Shown: positions 24,201 through 36,104, counted from the first letter of the stretch. The stretch is 64,000 nucleotides of DNA from Sipunculus nudus (GCA_026874595.1 CM049315.1:65223389-65287388), one strand, 5' to 3'. Translations and numbers: made by a program. The notes: generated from the sequence alone by a model not told the origin.

Positions 24201-24635
24201 TATATTTATTTTAAATTGTTAAATATATTTAAAATTTTGAAATGAGATAAATAATTTTCATCAGGGATGTAATTTTCATCCCCGAAATTAGTAGTACCCC
24301 GCCTGATGAAAATAGGTTTTAAACTTATTAATATACCTAGGCGATGAAAGTATAAACTATTATAAATGTTAAACATATGTGTCAGAGATCAAAGGACCTG
24401 ATTAGTCAAAAGCCACCACTTCTCCTACACGGCCCGGTAATTAAGACTTGCTATAGTTACAACAACTCGCGTTATTGTCACACGGTTTCGGGTATCACGA
24501 CGGGGGTGTTAGTGACACACGGTGAACGCAATGCCATCTAGCGGGAGTGTGACAGATTTGACGCATGCGCAGTTAAACCGTGTGTCAATAAGCTGGACCT
24601 TATTGACACACCCCCGTGTGTCAATAAGGGCGGCC
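21283..24635. mobile_element. Nested transposon-like insertion (9-bp duplication, CTTATTGACACACGG inverted ends)
   Basis: The 9-mer TTTGCATGT occurs at 21,274-21,282 and 24,636-24,644. Excising one copy plus the interval restores a continuous hAT 3' end. The inserted DNA has inverted ends: CTTATTGACACACGG near 21,290 and the complement near 24,586-24,600, then a short palindrome of the same motif at 24,605-24,628. A 9-bp duplication is typical of Mutator-like elements, but the outermost 7 bp of the two ends match poorly, so the family is inference. It carries an L1/Tx1-like LINE remnant. No transposase is recognised. Confidence 0.6.
22550..22905 (-). pseudogene. LINE (L1/Tx1-like) ORF2 C-terminal fragment, zinc-binding RT-linked domain
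   Basis: A minus-strand reading of about 110 residues contains NFQLYVLQRWLTLNPFLHRL and then DSPTCTFCNIERETLSHIF, the pattern of the zf-RVT domain found downstream of reverse transcriptase in L1/Tx1-type LINEs. The reading continues in a shifted frame past about 22,620 (an FVANLWLKIQ-like stretch), so there is a frameshift after the CxxC...H part. No RT core is visible upstream. A 64-residue open stretch at 23,088-23,282 may be an earlier part of the same protein, but I cannot confirm it. Confidence 0.6.
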
Positions 24636-24669
24636 TTTGCATGTACCTGGCCCCAACCCTGATTTAATA

Positions 24670-25294
24670 TCGCCCATAGTGATATAAGCTGTGCTGTTGT
24701 TTTAATGGGTACATATCTGCAAGATTTCTTGTGTGATGTAAGAGTCGTTACTGATCCTGTGCATCTCCACTACATATATATCTTACCACATCCTCGCCTA
24801 AAATCGGAGACAGTTTCTGTCGCACGGACAGGACTGGCCTTCGAAAACTTGACAACATCGTAGTCTGTTTAGACTGCTATCCCCGATTTTCACCGGTGAA
24901 GGTTATTCAGCTCCCAGTCAGGCTAATTCCTTTTCTGTCCACCAGGGGTTATTCAAATGAGGGAGTTCCCCAGTTGGAACCATAGACATATATATAGTCT
25001 ATGGTTGGAACCAACTTGCACGTCAGAACTCTGTGTGGGTGTAGACGGCGGGAAAAGTATGCGAGCTGGTATGCCAATGCAATTTCGCTCTAAGCGCCCT
25101 ATACCTGGGGGTAAATTAATATTTAGAATATGAGACTTTCGATATCTCCATTTCTAAGTTTACTGAAAATACTATAGGGGCCTATAACTGTGCTTGGTTT
25201 CAGAATTAATCTTTTCTGAAAACATAATACACATTCACATGTAACTTAGCTGTAACATATTTGAAATGGATCACACAAAAAATATAAAGTATAT
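24670..25294. other. No recognised feature
   Basis: Between the two hAT-type elements I see no gene. A short inverted duplication 'catagacatatatatagtctatgg' lies near 24,982-25,006. Confidence 0.4.
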
Positions 25295-26200
25295 CAGAGG
25301 CGGATCCAGAGGGCCCGGGCGCCCGCGGCGCGCGCCCCCGGTTGAGCTGTACCAACTCTAGGCTATTTCTTTTCCCAGTTATTCGTAATTAACTTTCTTA
25401 TTTTGATATCTTTTTTATTCCCCTGCAATTAAAGTTATCTATGTACAGTTTTTTACTTTCGGCGCTCTGTGATAAGATAACATACTACACTCTGCTCAGT
25501 GATAACACCGAGGAACTCTGTGAGTGAGACACGGCCTTCCCGTAAGCCTGCATGCAGATCCATGCAAGTTTGGGTTAAGTCGACCTTGGAAAATCTCACA
25601 ATTCCTCGGCTGATACTCGAACTTATTGTCTGTGCTCCGTTGAGACCACAGAATTCGGTAAAGTTTAAAATGCGACTTCAACATATCAATTATTTAACCA
25701 CGAGGATTACATCTATACGATGATATTTTGCAAGTTATAAACGTAGATGGGCATTTTCACCATACAGATATCAGCATATCCCAAATGATTGAATGTTTGG
25801 ACTTTTCAGTTAATATCATAATTTTGGAAGAAATATAAATATTATAGCCGGCCACAGGTTAATCCCCGTTTGAATACGTTATGCAAAGACATTTCAGATA
25901 CTAGTAATTATAACTGAGACACAGAAAACTTCATATTTTTTGTGAAAGGTGTCTCAAAATGTCCTCTTTTCATTGCATATTTAAAATTGTTCCTAATAAG
26001 GGAGAGGGATACCCCCTCCCATAACTTCCCCAATGTACCTGTAATTTACCACAAAAAATGGCTCTAGATTTATTCATATAAGATGAAATAAGAAAATTAT
26101 ATTTTTCATTTAGTAAAATGTAACATGTAAAATGTAATATAATATAACGTAATATAATGTTATTTATATATATATAAATATATATATATAAAATATATAA

Positions 26201-26268
<68 letters not shown>

Positions 26269-26331
26269 ATGCATCAACCGCTAACCAAGTATTAGCGCCC
26301 CCCTGTTCTGGAATTTCTGGATCCGCCACCG
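25295..26331. mobile_element. Second hAT-like element (GGCGGATCCAG ends)
   Basis: The left end reads CAGAGGCGGATCCAG at 25,295 and the right end is the near-complement CTGGATCCGCCACCG ending near 26,329. CAGTGGCGGATCC-type ends are a widespread hAT signature. Flanks (AAGTATAT on the left, TACATAT on the right) are AT-rich and do not give a convincing 8-bp duplication. A TA microsatellite occupies the right third. No transposase ORF is apparent. The opposed short ORFs at 25,496-25,723 overlap each other and are not recognisable. Confidence 0.55.
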
Positions 26332-26351
26332 TGTACATATATATATATAGG

Positions 26352-26400
<49 letters not shown>
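26160..26400. repeat. (TA)n microsatellite in two blocks
   Basis: Nearly pure TA dinucleotide runs at 26,160-26,265 and 26,333-26,400, separated by the right end of the hAT-like element. The minus-strand ORF through the first run is Tyr-Ile repeats and is spurious. Confidence 0.9.
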
Positions 26401-26401
<1 letters not shown>

Positions 26402-26499
26402 TATATAATTTTTATTATTAACAGGAAAAATGATATTTCAATATAAATATCTCAACAGTAATAAACAGTTTTCCTGATTACCAATCATGCCTATACGAA

Positions 26500-29380
26500 T
26501 CCCCCTGAATTCCCCGAATCATACTGACGGCTACAAATAACTTCTTCTCTGAAACCATATATATATGGCCAAATTGTTTAATATCGCATAGAAATGATCC
26601 TAGGGTAGTGTTTTCTGAAGTTTGTTCAAATGGTCTCAGTTCAGTGACTTTTGGCTGAGTTATGGGAAGCTAAATTTAGTCATATGCCATAACAGCCCAT
26701 TTTAGCTCAGTGGCTACAAAGATCTTCTTCTCAAAAACCACAGGGCCAAATTCTTTAATCTCACAAATTATTATCCTTAGATGTTGATAATTCAAGTTTG
26801 TTCAAATGGTTTTGGTTCAGTGATTTTTGGCTGAGTTATGGGAAGCTTAACTTAGCCATTTTGCTGTATTTTCGCATATGAGTTATAAACCTGCAAAACG
26901 TTTTTTGACTGACGCCACTGAGGCCAGTTTGTTTAATATTTTGCAAGAATAATCCTCTGAATAATTCTTATAATATTTGTCTTTTATGGTTTCAAAGAAT
27001 GAATTTTGGCTGAATTATAAAGATTGAATTGAGTCATTTTACCGGTAATTGTGCAAAGTAACGGACCCATCTTACATGGTCTCACAAAATACCATATATG
27101 TAAGCTGTGTGAAGCAGATAATCTAGCCTGGCACCAGTTTAACAGTATCTGTTAGATCATGCCTCTATACATTAAGATTTCAGGTTATCTTTGGTTAATA
27201 TTGACAAGAATGTTTTTTAAAAGCTTTTAAAAAATGTAGATGTATGATTTTAGATATTCCTCATGCCAGGCAATGTTTACAGTTACAGGCATACAGCTCT
27301 CTGTGGGTATATAAAGACGGCTGTACATGGATTATAAATAATTGGTATCCATACTCAACTAAATTCAAGATTTTGCCATCAGTGAGATGTATCTGTATTA
27401 TAATTTTGCATTCAATATGCATCTGTAGTAATTTTTTGCGAACCTGTGTGCTAATGCGATGGTGTGGTGGTGTCTGTCGTCTGTACGTTAACCCATACTA
27501 TCTCGAAAACGACTGGAGCTAGCATCATATGAAATCTAATGCAAAAAATTAGCCATCTGAAAAACTCTGCATTTTCTTAGATTTATAGAGAAAGAGCTAG
27601 AAAAATCTTTTAAAATCTTCTCCTCCGAAACAGTCATGCCAAATTGTTCAATATTTCACAGAAATAATCTTTTATACAATCTCTCTCAGGTTTGTTCGAA
27701 TGGTTCAAGTTTGGTGAATTTTGGCCGAGTTACAGGAAGTTGAACTTAGTCATCTGTCCAAAAAAGCATACTAAAATGACAATCTCAGATACAGCCGGAG
27801 CTATCATCGCCAAATTTTATGCCAGTGTTGGTCACATGAGTCATATATGAAATTCAAGTATTGGTGGCACCCCCTGCATTGAACTTTTTTGTACGGGGGT
27901 CATTGGTCATCTAAACATTAACCCATAATATCTCAGGAATAGCAGGAGCTACCATCCACAGATTTTATGCAATAATCTGTCACATATCAAATTTTGTGGG
28001 ATTCAGCTTATTTTTTAACTATTTAATTACTTAGATTTTATATGGAAAAAGCTGAAAAAACCTTTAAAAGTCTTCTTCTTGTAAACGGTCCAGCCAAATT
28101 GTTCAATATTTTACAAGCCCTCTCAAGTTTGTTCAAATGGTTTGCATTTGATAAATTTAAGCAGAGTTACACGAATTTGAACTTAGTCCTTTGGCCAAGT
28201 GAGCATTATGACATAGTAATCTCAGAAATGACAGGAGCTAGCATTACCAAGTATTGTGAAAAAATGTTGGTCACATTACACATATTAAAAGTTGTAGATT
28301 TCGTGGTGCCACCTACATTGACCTGTTTTTTTATGGGCAAAAAGCTCATAATTTTAGGCTCTTTCAGATTAAAATGTTTATGATGAAATTGTCAAGTTGA
28401 ATCGTTCAATTTTTCAAAAGAATTATCCTAGGACATCGTTCTTTCAATGATATCCGAATGGATTGAGTTTCTTGGTTTTTGGTTGACTTATGAAAAGCTT
28501 AAGTTGGTCTTATGGCCATATTATGTCTATTTCAAACTGAGGACTGCAATTGTGTTCTTCTACAAAATTATTGTTTCAATTATAACTTTTGTAACATTGC
28601 ACAAAAAATATTCTTAGGTGGCCTTTATTGGACGAGTAACAATGAAAGGACTGCATCTTTTATCATTCTAGATATTTTGATAAAAAGTTTAGGAATATGT
28701 CAGCTTGAAAAAAAAAATTAGACAAAGTCTTTCAGTATGTGTAAACAAATTTACCAACAGGCCATGATTGTGTCCGTATCTTTAAATAGGTTGAGAAACT
28801 GCCAACTGTATCAGATTAGGCAACAGGTCAAGAGTTCACTCAGTGCAGCCAGGTATAGGTTAAGAGTTCACTCAGTGCAGTAGCTGCATTCTATTTATAG
28901 CATAGGCAGACTGCCCACTGCATCAGATTATGCAACAGGTCAAGATTTCACTCAGTGTAGCCATGTACAGGTCAAAAGTTCACTCAGTCTAGCCAGGTGC
29001 AGGTCATGAGTTCACTCAGTGCTAGCATTTTGTCACAGTTCACTCGGAGCAACTGCATGCCTTTCTCACCTAAGCCTGGTCAGGCCCCATGCATCAGACT
29101 CAAGGTAAGTTTAATGTATTGGCCTTACATTTTGACCTGTCTATGTGTCTTTGATGGCTTTATCGTTTACAAGACAGGTGTCGCCACCTACAATGACTTT
29201 TGCACAGTGTATGTGCCTGCTTATTTCTACAGGGGAATTTGATATATCAGCATGTAATTTTGCATATGTATATATATCTGATAGCTTCGTTGTATACAAG
29301 ACTGGTGGTGCCAGCTTCAATCATTTTTGTGTTGTGTGCACCCATGCCAGAATTTCAGCAGTGATGTTTGTGTAATTGTT
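26500..29380 (+). repeat. Degenerate dispersed repeat with recurring 'ccaaattgttcaatatt' modules
   Basis: Modules with 'caaattgtttaatatc', 'tttgttcaaatggt', 'tttggctgagttatgg' and 'aacttagtcat' recur at about 26,560, 26,745, 26,925, 27,645, 28,090 and 28,390. 'Caggagctagcat' blocks separate them. The right part (29,160-29,360) has two copies of a 'tacaagacaggtgtcgccacctacaatgac'-like block that also occurs at 47,620-47,790, linking this region to the 46.5-48.5 kb element. ORFs in the region (for example 28,042-28,383) follow the repeat and are not gene-like. Confidence 0.6.
28795..29050 (+). repeat. Short minisatellite, 'gttcactcagtgcagcc' core
   Basis: Five to six imperfect copies of a unit containing 'caggtcaagagttcactcag' with alternating spacings. 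Two larger blocks, each starting 'gcatcagatta(t/g)gcaacagg', are also duplicated. No coding potential. Confidence 0.7.
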
Positions 29381-30560
29381 TCTTATTCAAAATGTTTAGT
29401 ACTTACATTGTTCATGTACAAGAAAATTAATGGTCCAGCATTGAAGTATTATACCTGGTGTATTTCTCAATGCACAGGTTCGCATTAGGCCTGTAGGCCT
29501 TTTTATTTTCAAAGTGAATTGGCGCAATTAGCTGAATACTTTTAGTGAAATTTTGATTAAAATAAACATACGAATTACCATCGAATATAACATATTTTTA
29601 GGATAATGAATGATTACCGTATATGATTACAAACACATGGAAACTTGGGCTTAAATAATAATATGACTGGCAGTGAGAATTTTTTGTTTTTTTTGGCTTT
29701 TGTTTACTAAGCTGACTTTCAGAATTGCTATGCAATAACTATGGCTGTTTCTTTTGTCGTGTGGTCGGGATGTTACATGAGCACAATTCATAACATTAAA
29801 CCTCGAAAATTTTCACTTCAGATCCAGACATTTACTACTGAGATTTCATTAAGAGCAACATGTCAAGGACCTTTTAACTGTCATTATTAGTTCATTTCAT
29901 TAAGAAGTAAAATTTCGTAATAATAGCCATACTGATTGCTATGAAACTTAAATTATTCAGAGGAATAACTTCAGCAGTTTCACAACACTGATTATGCCAC
30001 TGTGTTGTTGTTGTGATTATGTTTCCCCATTGTTTTTATCAAACAAATGTTTTAACTGAAAAGGTAATACAAGAAAAAAGTTCATTCAAACGTGTTGTTG
30101 TCAAGAGGAATGATAGCCCCTCAATTCTTTAATTTGCGACATATTGACATTATAAGCCCATTGACAGTGAAAATTCACACTAAAACTAATATTTCGCATC
30201 AACCCAGAAAGTTGGTATGCTTACTGATCAGTCATATTGTTGGTTACCAAATACTAGTGACACCTACAGTTGCCGTTATGTTAAGGCAAGCAGTTACTTT
30301 CCACTGGATAAAAAATTGACGTGTGTCACGGATAAATAAAATCTCATTTACCTATAAATCTGTATACTTTTATCTGAAAATTCTCTTTTCTTAATAATGC
30401 TTGCAAAGACGAAGATCAACACGTTGATCCTGGGTAACCTCGCATCTACTACAACTTGATGTTTGCACATTTTATTGTTGTTTTCAACACTTTAAGATAC
30501 TGAAGGTTGCGACAAATCACACCAAATAAATAGTTTCAAGTAATCAACAATATTCAAGTA
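29381..30560. other. No recognised gene; remnant of a repeat start near 29,706
   Basis: The stretch 'aagctgactttcagaattgc' to 'cacaattcataac' (29,706-29,793) is a diverged copy of the TTTAGCTCAGCTGACTTTCA start seen at 17,594 and 46,473. Nothing else is identifiable. Confidence 0.45.
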
Positions 30561-30567
30561 ATCAGAA

Positions 30568-30905
30568 CGGCTTCTGTTGCACAGGGGTAGAGCGCAGGAC
30601 TCAAAGTCGGGAGATCGTGAGTTCGAACCTCAGCCCAGGCGATGAGATTTTTCACGGTCGAAACCAACCCATGCAGGGTGAGCGCTCTGTAGGCTTAATG
30701 TGGTGACTGTGCAAAACAGTCATGTTCACTCACAAACGAATGCGCCTTTCGGGGGTTCCTCGGTGTTATGACCAAGCCATGGAGATGACCCACACCCAGG
30801 ACCCTCAGGAGTGGTACACCGACCCTGGTGGTTACCAGTATAAGCTCCTTTCACGTAGTCCGAAACCGAAATGGAACTCTGCAGATGTACATAGTTATAG
30901 TTAAG
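30568..30905 (+). mobile_element. tRNA-derived SINE
   Basis: The head from 30,568 has an A-box-like TTGCACAGGGGTAGAGCGC and B-box-like GAGTTCGAACCTC (about 30,619) at tRNA spacing. About 260 bp of unrelated body follows ('tgcagggtgagcgctctgta' and onward). The expected acceptor-stem pairing is incomplete, so a functional tRNA is unlikely. A C-rich tract follows at 30,938-30,975. Confidence 0.6.
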
Positions 30906-32360
30906 CAAACATAAAAGTAATGGAGGCGGTAACCCCAACACCCCCCCCCCCCTCCCCCTCCTCCCTCCACCCCCCAAAAAAAATAATCAGATATATAAAA
31001 ATTTGCCTGTCCATGCCTGATAACCATAAACTTTGAAGATTTTTCCCTTATATTTGCAAATACATTTGCAGACATACTTGCAAAATACTCGCATGATAGG
31101 CAAATAGATTTGAAGAATAACAGATGCATGAAGGTAGGAGTTACTATATATCGTCAATAAAGCTAGCATGTGATATGATTCAACATATAATTAAATATCA
31201 GAGAGGTCAAGCAAACTTTGTGTGTTTTATTTCATTATTAATACTTGGGATTATTATGGTTATCTGTCGAATTTCGCTTACAAACAAACGTCGGATGACT
31301 AATTATCGATACTTTATCGATATTTAAACATTGGGAAATTCATTATCTTAAAAGGTAAATATGAAACCACTTGTCAAATGCAGACAAAGTGTATTAAATG
31401 TTAAAACATATACATGTATGTTATTATCACATATATAATGTTCCTCATTAAAAGTAAGTCAACAGACATATACCTATGAAATTTCGATGCTTGGATTTGA
31501 CATAAAATTACTGATGTCAGTGTACACAACCCTGTATTGTGAAAATGTGACTTGTTGTAGGTACAAGATCTGAGGACAGAAGTGCATAGCTTAGCCTATT
31601 GGTACCAGATAATTCCAATGCTATCCAAATAATTCTGTCACCAAGATAATGCTATATCTCATTTTTGGTAAACCTATAAGACACTGCAAAATATTTCTAG
31701 CATGAAAATTTTTCACATCACTTCCTCGTATTACCTAAGAAATCACATTAGAAAACCCATTTGGATTATTGGCAATTGATGTTAACTTTTCAGTTTGTTA
31801 ATTCATTCTTCCAGTTCCGGCAGATGAATATCAAATAAAGGAGGATGTTTTGTGAAGTTTTATACAATGAGTCATTTTTTAAACTAGTTGAATCTATACT
31901 TTAGGAAGAAATATGCTGCACTTATTAAGTAAGCAAATTTTCTCTACTAATGATTTTGTCAAGCATGTGTTTTTATGTTTGCTTATTAGACGATGGGTTT
32001 ACATTTTGTGTATGATAATGATCACCGGCATGCTAAGGGTTTAAAGATTTACATAATTTTTGTTTTCGTTCTTTGATTTAGTTCAGGTATAGGCGCTCTT
32101 AAGCCAATGGTGACCAACCCTGGTTGACTAATGTGGTAACTTACTGATTTATGTTTCTTTCAGCATATTTGTGGGTTTTCCTCTTCTACTTTTTAAAATC
32201 CAAGCATTTTGGTAACTAAATTAATTATGAATTATGTGGCAGGGTTTTAAAGTGTGAAAATACCCATTTTATCCAACACAGTCAAAACTTTGGGGGGTAT
32301 AATTCAATGGGCCATACCGCCTTGTCAAATATTGAGGAGTATATCTATTATCTAATACTT
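30906..32360. other. No recognised feature
   Basis: After a C-rich tract (30,938-30,975) the sequence is AT-rich with only short unsupported ORFs on either strand. Confidence 0.5.
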
Positions 32361-33318
32361 ATAAAAGGAATTCGGTTCAAGTTTGTGCGCGATGTTCTCT
32401 AAAACCGCGTTGTGTACAATATTGTGCCATACACCATTTTAAAGGTTATTATCCCCGCAGTGACATAGGCGATATGAAAATAAATAATTTTTAATATACA
32501 TATAATTTTGAGTGATTTTTTTCCTTTTTTTTACCGAGCACAGCCGAACTGCCTTCGGCAATCACCGGAATGCGTGCATCGTGGTCACTTAACCTCTTAC
32601 ACTAAGGACTATTGTTCATATGAATAACGCTTGCTTTCAATGAGGGATTTGACCCACGTGCGTGGTCAGTAAAAGAGAAAAACACATGTTTCTCGCTTTA
32701 TGAAATGGAGAGTTCAACCCAGGAGTATTAATGACAAAACCTAATTCAAGGTCCCAATTTTAGGAACAGGGCTGGGATGGGGTGGGGTTTGGTGGTGGCG
32801 GGGGTTTCAGACCTTACAGTTTGTCTGATACGATGAAAAAAGTTTGCGGTGGCTGAAAATGGGATACGGGCCCACTGCATGGAGTTCCGCTGGGTCCGCT
32901 TCTGCTACTTACGATGTATGCATATTTCTGTTTCCTTCTTCAGGAACAGTTTCCTTGCAACGTACATTTAATTAATCTTTCAAGAGTTCCTCACATCAAC
33001 CTATTCTTTATACGTCCAACGATAGAAACCAGTCAAATATCATCAAAACACTGTATGCCTCCGCGTCTCATTCCGGTTCGCAATGTAAACCATCACTGAC
33101 CAGGTCTTCAAGGTAAACATACCGGGGTATGATTTTTGCCACGAGCACAGCGCCACAAAATAACAGTAAAAGATATTTGTACACATCGTATTCCGAGAGT
33201 ATCCCACTAAAGATCTTTATTTTCTTTTAACTTTTATTGTAAAAATGAGCCAACAGCCTCAGTAAATATATCTCCCAAACCCCGGGAAAAAGCCCGGTAT
33301 ACCGGGTTTATCAGCTAG
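32360..33318 (+). mobile_element. Helitron-like non-autonomous repeat, copy 1
   Basis: The segment aligns by eye with 49,742-50,287. Shared blocks are 'aggaattcggt', 'ccttgcaacgtacatttaat', 'taccgg.gtatga..tt.ttgccacgagca' and 'aaaaatgagccaac'. It ends with a perfect 14-bp palindrome (CCCGGTATACCGGG, 33,293-33,306), an 8-bp spacer and CTAG (33,315-33,318), followed by T. Hairpin plus spacer plus CTRR/T is the Helitron 3' signature. No Rep/helicase protein is present. The 5' limit is approximate. Confidence 0.6.
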
Positions 33319-33354
33319 TATATATATAAGGGAGACTGTTGCAGCAGAGCATTG

Positions 33355-34180
33355 TGTTACGGAACCTAAAAACAACAGATCACGTAGTCGTGACCAGTAC
33401 AAATTTTGTTACGGAGATAAATAAAAATCAGATTCCGTAACACTAGGCAGCGTAAAATGTCTAGGGGAATGGATAAAGAAGTCAGTGTTTTTTTTGTTAA
33501 CAAATAATTATAATTTATTCTTAAAACAATCCTAACATTACAAAACACTAAATCAATACAATTACACCGTAAAACAATAAAAATGTACAGTACCAGAGTG
33601 TCCGGATCCTAAGCTCTGATTCTGGATACCACCACTGTCACAGCTCAACAAGTCCTTTAAAACATATAATACAGATGAACAGTTCACGTAAATCTTCTCA
33701 GAGAATTAAAGTCCAATGCAATGTCAAAATCAATCTGTTGTAGTCCAAAAGTGAAGTTCTGGTAGTTAATCCCAAAGGCGAACTGGAGACTGTATTAAAT
33801 CCGTTACAAATTTCATAGAATATCTACAAATTCTGCAATTATCGGAAAGGTCCACAAACTGACTCACACTCTTCCGTGTCCGCTGGAATTTTTCTCTCTC
33901 TTCCTGCCTGGGCTCTAAACACAGCCCCTAATTTATAGTTTCTCACCCAAAAGCCTAGAAACTCTTATTTCACGAACATCCCAAAGAACAATACAAGACA
34001 CGCGCGCGAACAGTCCAGAAAATTCCAGATTAGCACGGGCGCTGTGTCTTTACACGCCAGGGTTCACCGAGTACGGATTACACTGAACGCTGTGTCTCTA
34101 CACGCCAAAGCAACGCCCATGACTTGAGCCTAACACGAAAGAGAATGTCAACAGACAAAATAAAAGAGACACATGTAACA
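33355..34180 (-). repeat. Gypsy 3' LTR (minus-strand sense)
   Basis: 826 bp beginning TGTTACGGAACC on the plus strand and ending CATGTAACA, so it has TG...CA ends in both senses. It is closely similar to 45,460-46,257 but has a segment of about 50 bp (about 33,705-33,760) missing there, and lacks a short insertion present in the other LTR near 46,060-46,085. Confidence 0.9.
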
Positions 34181-34193
34181 CTCCCCCTCCTGC
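34181..34193 (-). other. Polypurine tract of the left gypsy copy
   Basis: On the minus strand the 13 bases directly before the 3' LTR are purine-rich (AGGAGGGGGAG core), the expected primer for plus-strand synthesis. The equivalent tract at 41,102-41,114 adjoins the truncated middle LTR. Confidence 0.8.
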
Positions 34194-34399
34194 AAGAAAA
34201 AAGAGAGTTTTTTTTTTACAAAAAAATCTTTCTTTTTGCGATAACAATCACTAAATGTTTACAACATTTTAAACCATATTATTTACAACATTACACAAAC
34301 ATCTCATTTTATAAACATCTCGATAAGCAATCAGCAAGTACATTGACTTTCCCTTTAATGTGTCCGATTTCAAGATTGTAATCCTGTAAAAACAAACTC

Positions 34400-35158
34400 A
34401 ATTTCAACAATCTTTGATTTTTACACTCAGCTTGTTCATGAAGGTGAGGGGATTGTGATCACTGAAGACAATGATAGGCTTGACTGATGAAGTAACTTAA
34501 GCTTCAAAATGTTGCTATGCCAAAATCAAAGCCAAACATCCTTTTTCAATAGTGGAATAGTTTTTCTGGTTTGCATTAAACTTTCTATAAAAAATAACTA
34601 ACTGGATGATCTATGCCATCACTGCCTTCCTGTAACAACATAGCACTAGTAGCAGTATCACTAGCATCTACAGCTAACTTAAAAGGTACAGAAAAGTCTG
34701 GAGCTGCTAAAACAATTGAACTTTGCAGAACTGCTTTCAAATTCTGAAATGCATTTTCACACTGGACATTCCATACAAACTTTTGTTTTTTCTTTGACAA
34801 ATTAGTCCGAGGTTCAGCTACAGCAGAAAAGTGTGGACAGAACTTCCTGTAGTATCCAACCATACCAAGAAAACGCATTATCTGCTTTTTGTTTTCTGGT
34901 CTAGGAAATGCAGAAAAAAGCACTTATTTTAGCATCAACATGTTTTACTTGACCCTGCCCTACTATATGACCCAAAATGTTACTTGTGCATGACAAAACT
35001 CAGATTTTACTAATTTCATGGTCAGACGTGCTTCACTTGGTCTTTCGAAGAGGTCGCGAAGAATTGCAGATGTTTCTCCCAGGTGTCGCTGTACTCGATA
35101 AGGTCATCAATATATGCGTCGCAGCCCTGAATGTCCTTGAGAACCATATGGATGATGA
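34400..35158 (-). pseudogene. Gypsy RT C-terminus to RNase H remnant (left copy)
   Basis: The clearest open part (34,585-34,923) encodes the RT connection/RNase H start: IMRFLGMVGYYRKFCPHFS, then VDASDTATSAMLLQE with the first RNase H aspartate. Upstream on the minus strand (34,970-35,150) the RT thumb is recognisable by its match to 41,877-42,070 but is frameshifted. The reading stops at about 35,158, where the LINE tail begins. The 3' half of the RNase H (34,400-34,585) is degenerate. Confidence 0.8.
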
Positions 35159-35176
35159 TGATGATGATGATAACCT

Positions 35177-36104
35177 CTATTTCCTCCAAGAATGAAGATA
35201 GACATCATATATACGTTTTGGGAAGTGTGTAAATAGTAATATTAGGTTAGCCGCTTCTAGTAAGTACAGATTATACACAGAAGACGACTCTCGGGATATA
35301 ACTTCAATATCACAGCCGAAAAATGTTAAATACAGATCATTTTCAGGCAAGTTATGTAAATATGCACCAATATCCACGCTAAACCTATCACATATTACAT
35401 TCCAAAATATGTCACGATGCTCTTTTATGTGGTCACAAAAGAGAACAGCATGTTTTACTGGATCAGTGAACAAACCACACAGATGACATAGACCTTCAAT
35501 CTTGGATAGATGTGGTAATGCTACCAATAACCTTGCAACCTTTGAAAATTTAAATTTATTTAGGGAGCCAGGTGGCTCTTTAGCCGCAATCCAGACTGCT
35601 GCAGGAGAGAAACAGTCCGTATGTACAAGATTAAATGTATTATCATCTCGATTTGTGCTCACGCGATGATAATAAGCATCAGTTTCTGCTTTAACAATAC
35701 AACTAATTACCAGTTTTGTCCAACCCCTTTTGCTTATGCTCAGGTTGCCGCTCAAGATCAAATCTGTTTGTGTATCTAAGTCGTTTGAAGCGAGTATCCT
35801 TAAGATATCTTTTATGAAACCGTGCATACCACTCCTGTTTTGTGCTAAAAAACACGCAAGTCTATATAAAGATCTGTTTCGAAATTTGTGTATCTTGAAG
35901 GTTTATTAATCTGTTAAAGAATAATAATTTAGCTTTATCAACGAAAACAGAGAGACGGGGCATGGCGAGAAGTGCGAGAGCTATATCACTGTGAACCCTG
36001 ATCCCCAACCACTGCGACAGTTTTACACAAAAACGGTGAGTTCTTTCTAGGTGCAAAAGATCACCATCTGTCAGGTTATTCCATAGTTCCGCTCTGTATA
36101 ACAT
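35177..36104 (-). pseudogene. LINE ORF2 C-terminal region with Cys/His motif
   Basis: Two open pieces, 35,862-36,104 and 35,177-35,827, cover the part after the RT thumb. The second, 216 residues, has CHLCGLFTDPVKHAVLFC, a CxxC...H...C zinc-knuckle-like motif common at the end of CR1/I-type ORF2, and then ends in HSWRK shortly before the (ATC)n tail. A stop separates the two pieces. Confidence 0.65.

Larger units (their letters stand above)
19282..24661. mobile_element. hAT-type non-autonomous transposon with perfect 8-bp target duplication, carrying a nested insertion
   Basis: The ends are perfect inverted repeats of 19 bp, CAGGGTTGGGGCCAGGTAC at 19,282 and its complement ending at 24,661. 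They are flanked by the identical 8-mer ATTTAATA at 19,274-19,281 and 24,662-24,669. CAGGG ends with an 8-bp duplication fit the hAT superfamily. Just inside the ends are many GTACCT/AGGTAC repeats (19,296-19,435 and 21,189-21,272), the usual arrangement of hAT subterminal binding motifs. A second copy of the left terminus occurs at about 19,687. Without the nested element (21,283-24,635) the hAT is about 2.0 kb and encodes no transposase that I can see, so it would depend on another element. Confidence 0.85.

Noticed and set aside
25970-26338. 122-residue minus ORF with Tyr-Ile repeats
   Set aside because: It translates a TA microsatellite and a transposon end.
28042-28383. 113-residue plus ORF as a gene
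   Set aside because: It lies across a degenerate dispersed repeat whose modules recur at 26.5-28.4 kb, and no family resemblance is seen.
34977-35195. Plus-strand ORF ending in a poly-Asp stretch
   Set aside because: It is antisense to gypsy RT and the Asp run is the (GAT)n complement of the LINE tail.
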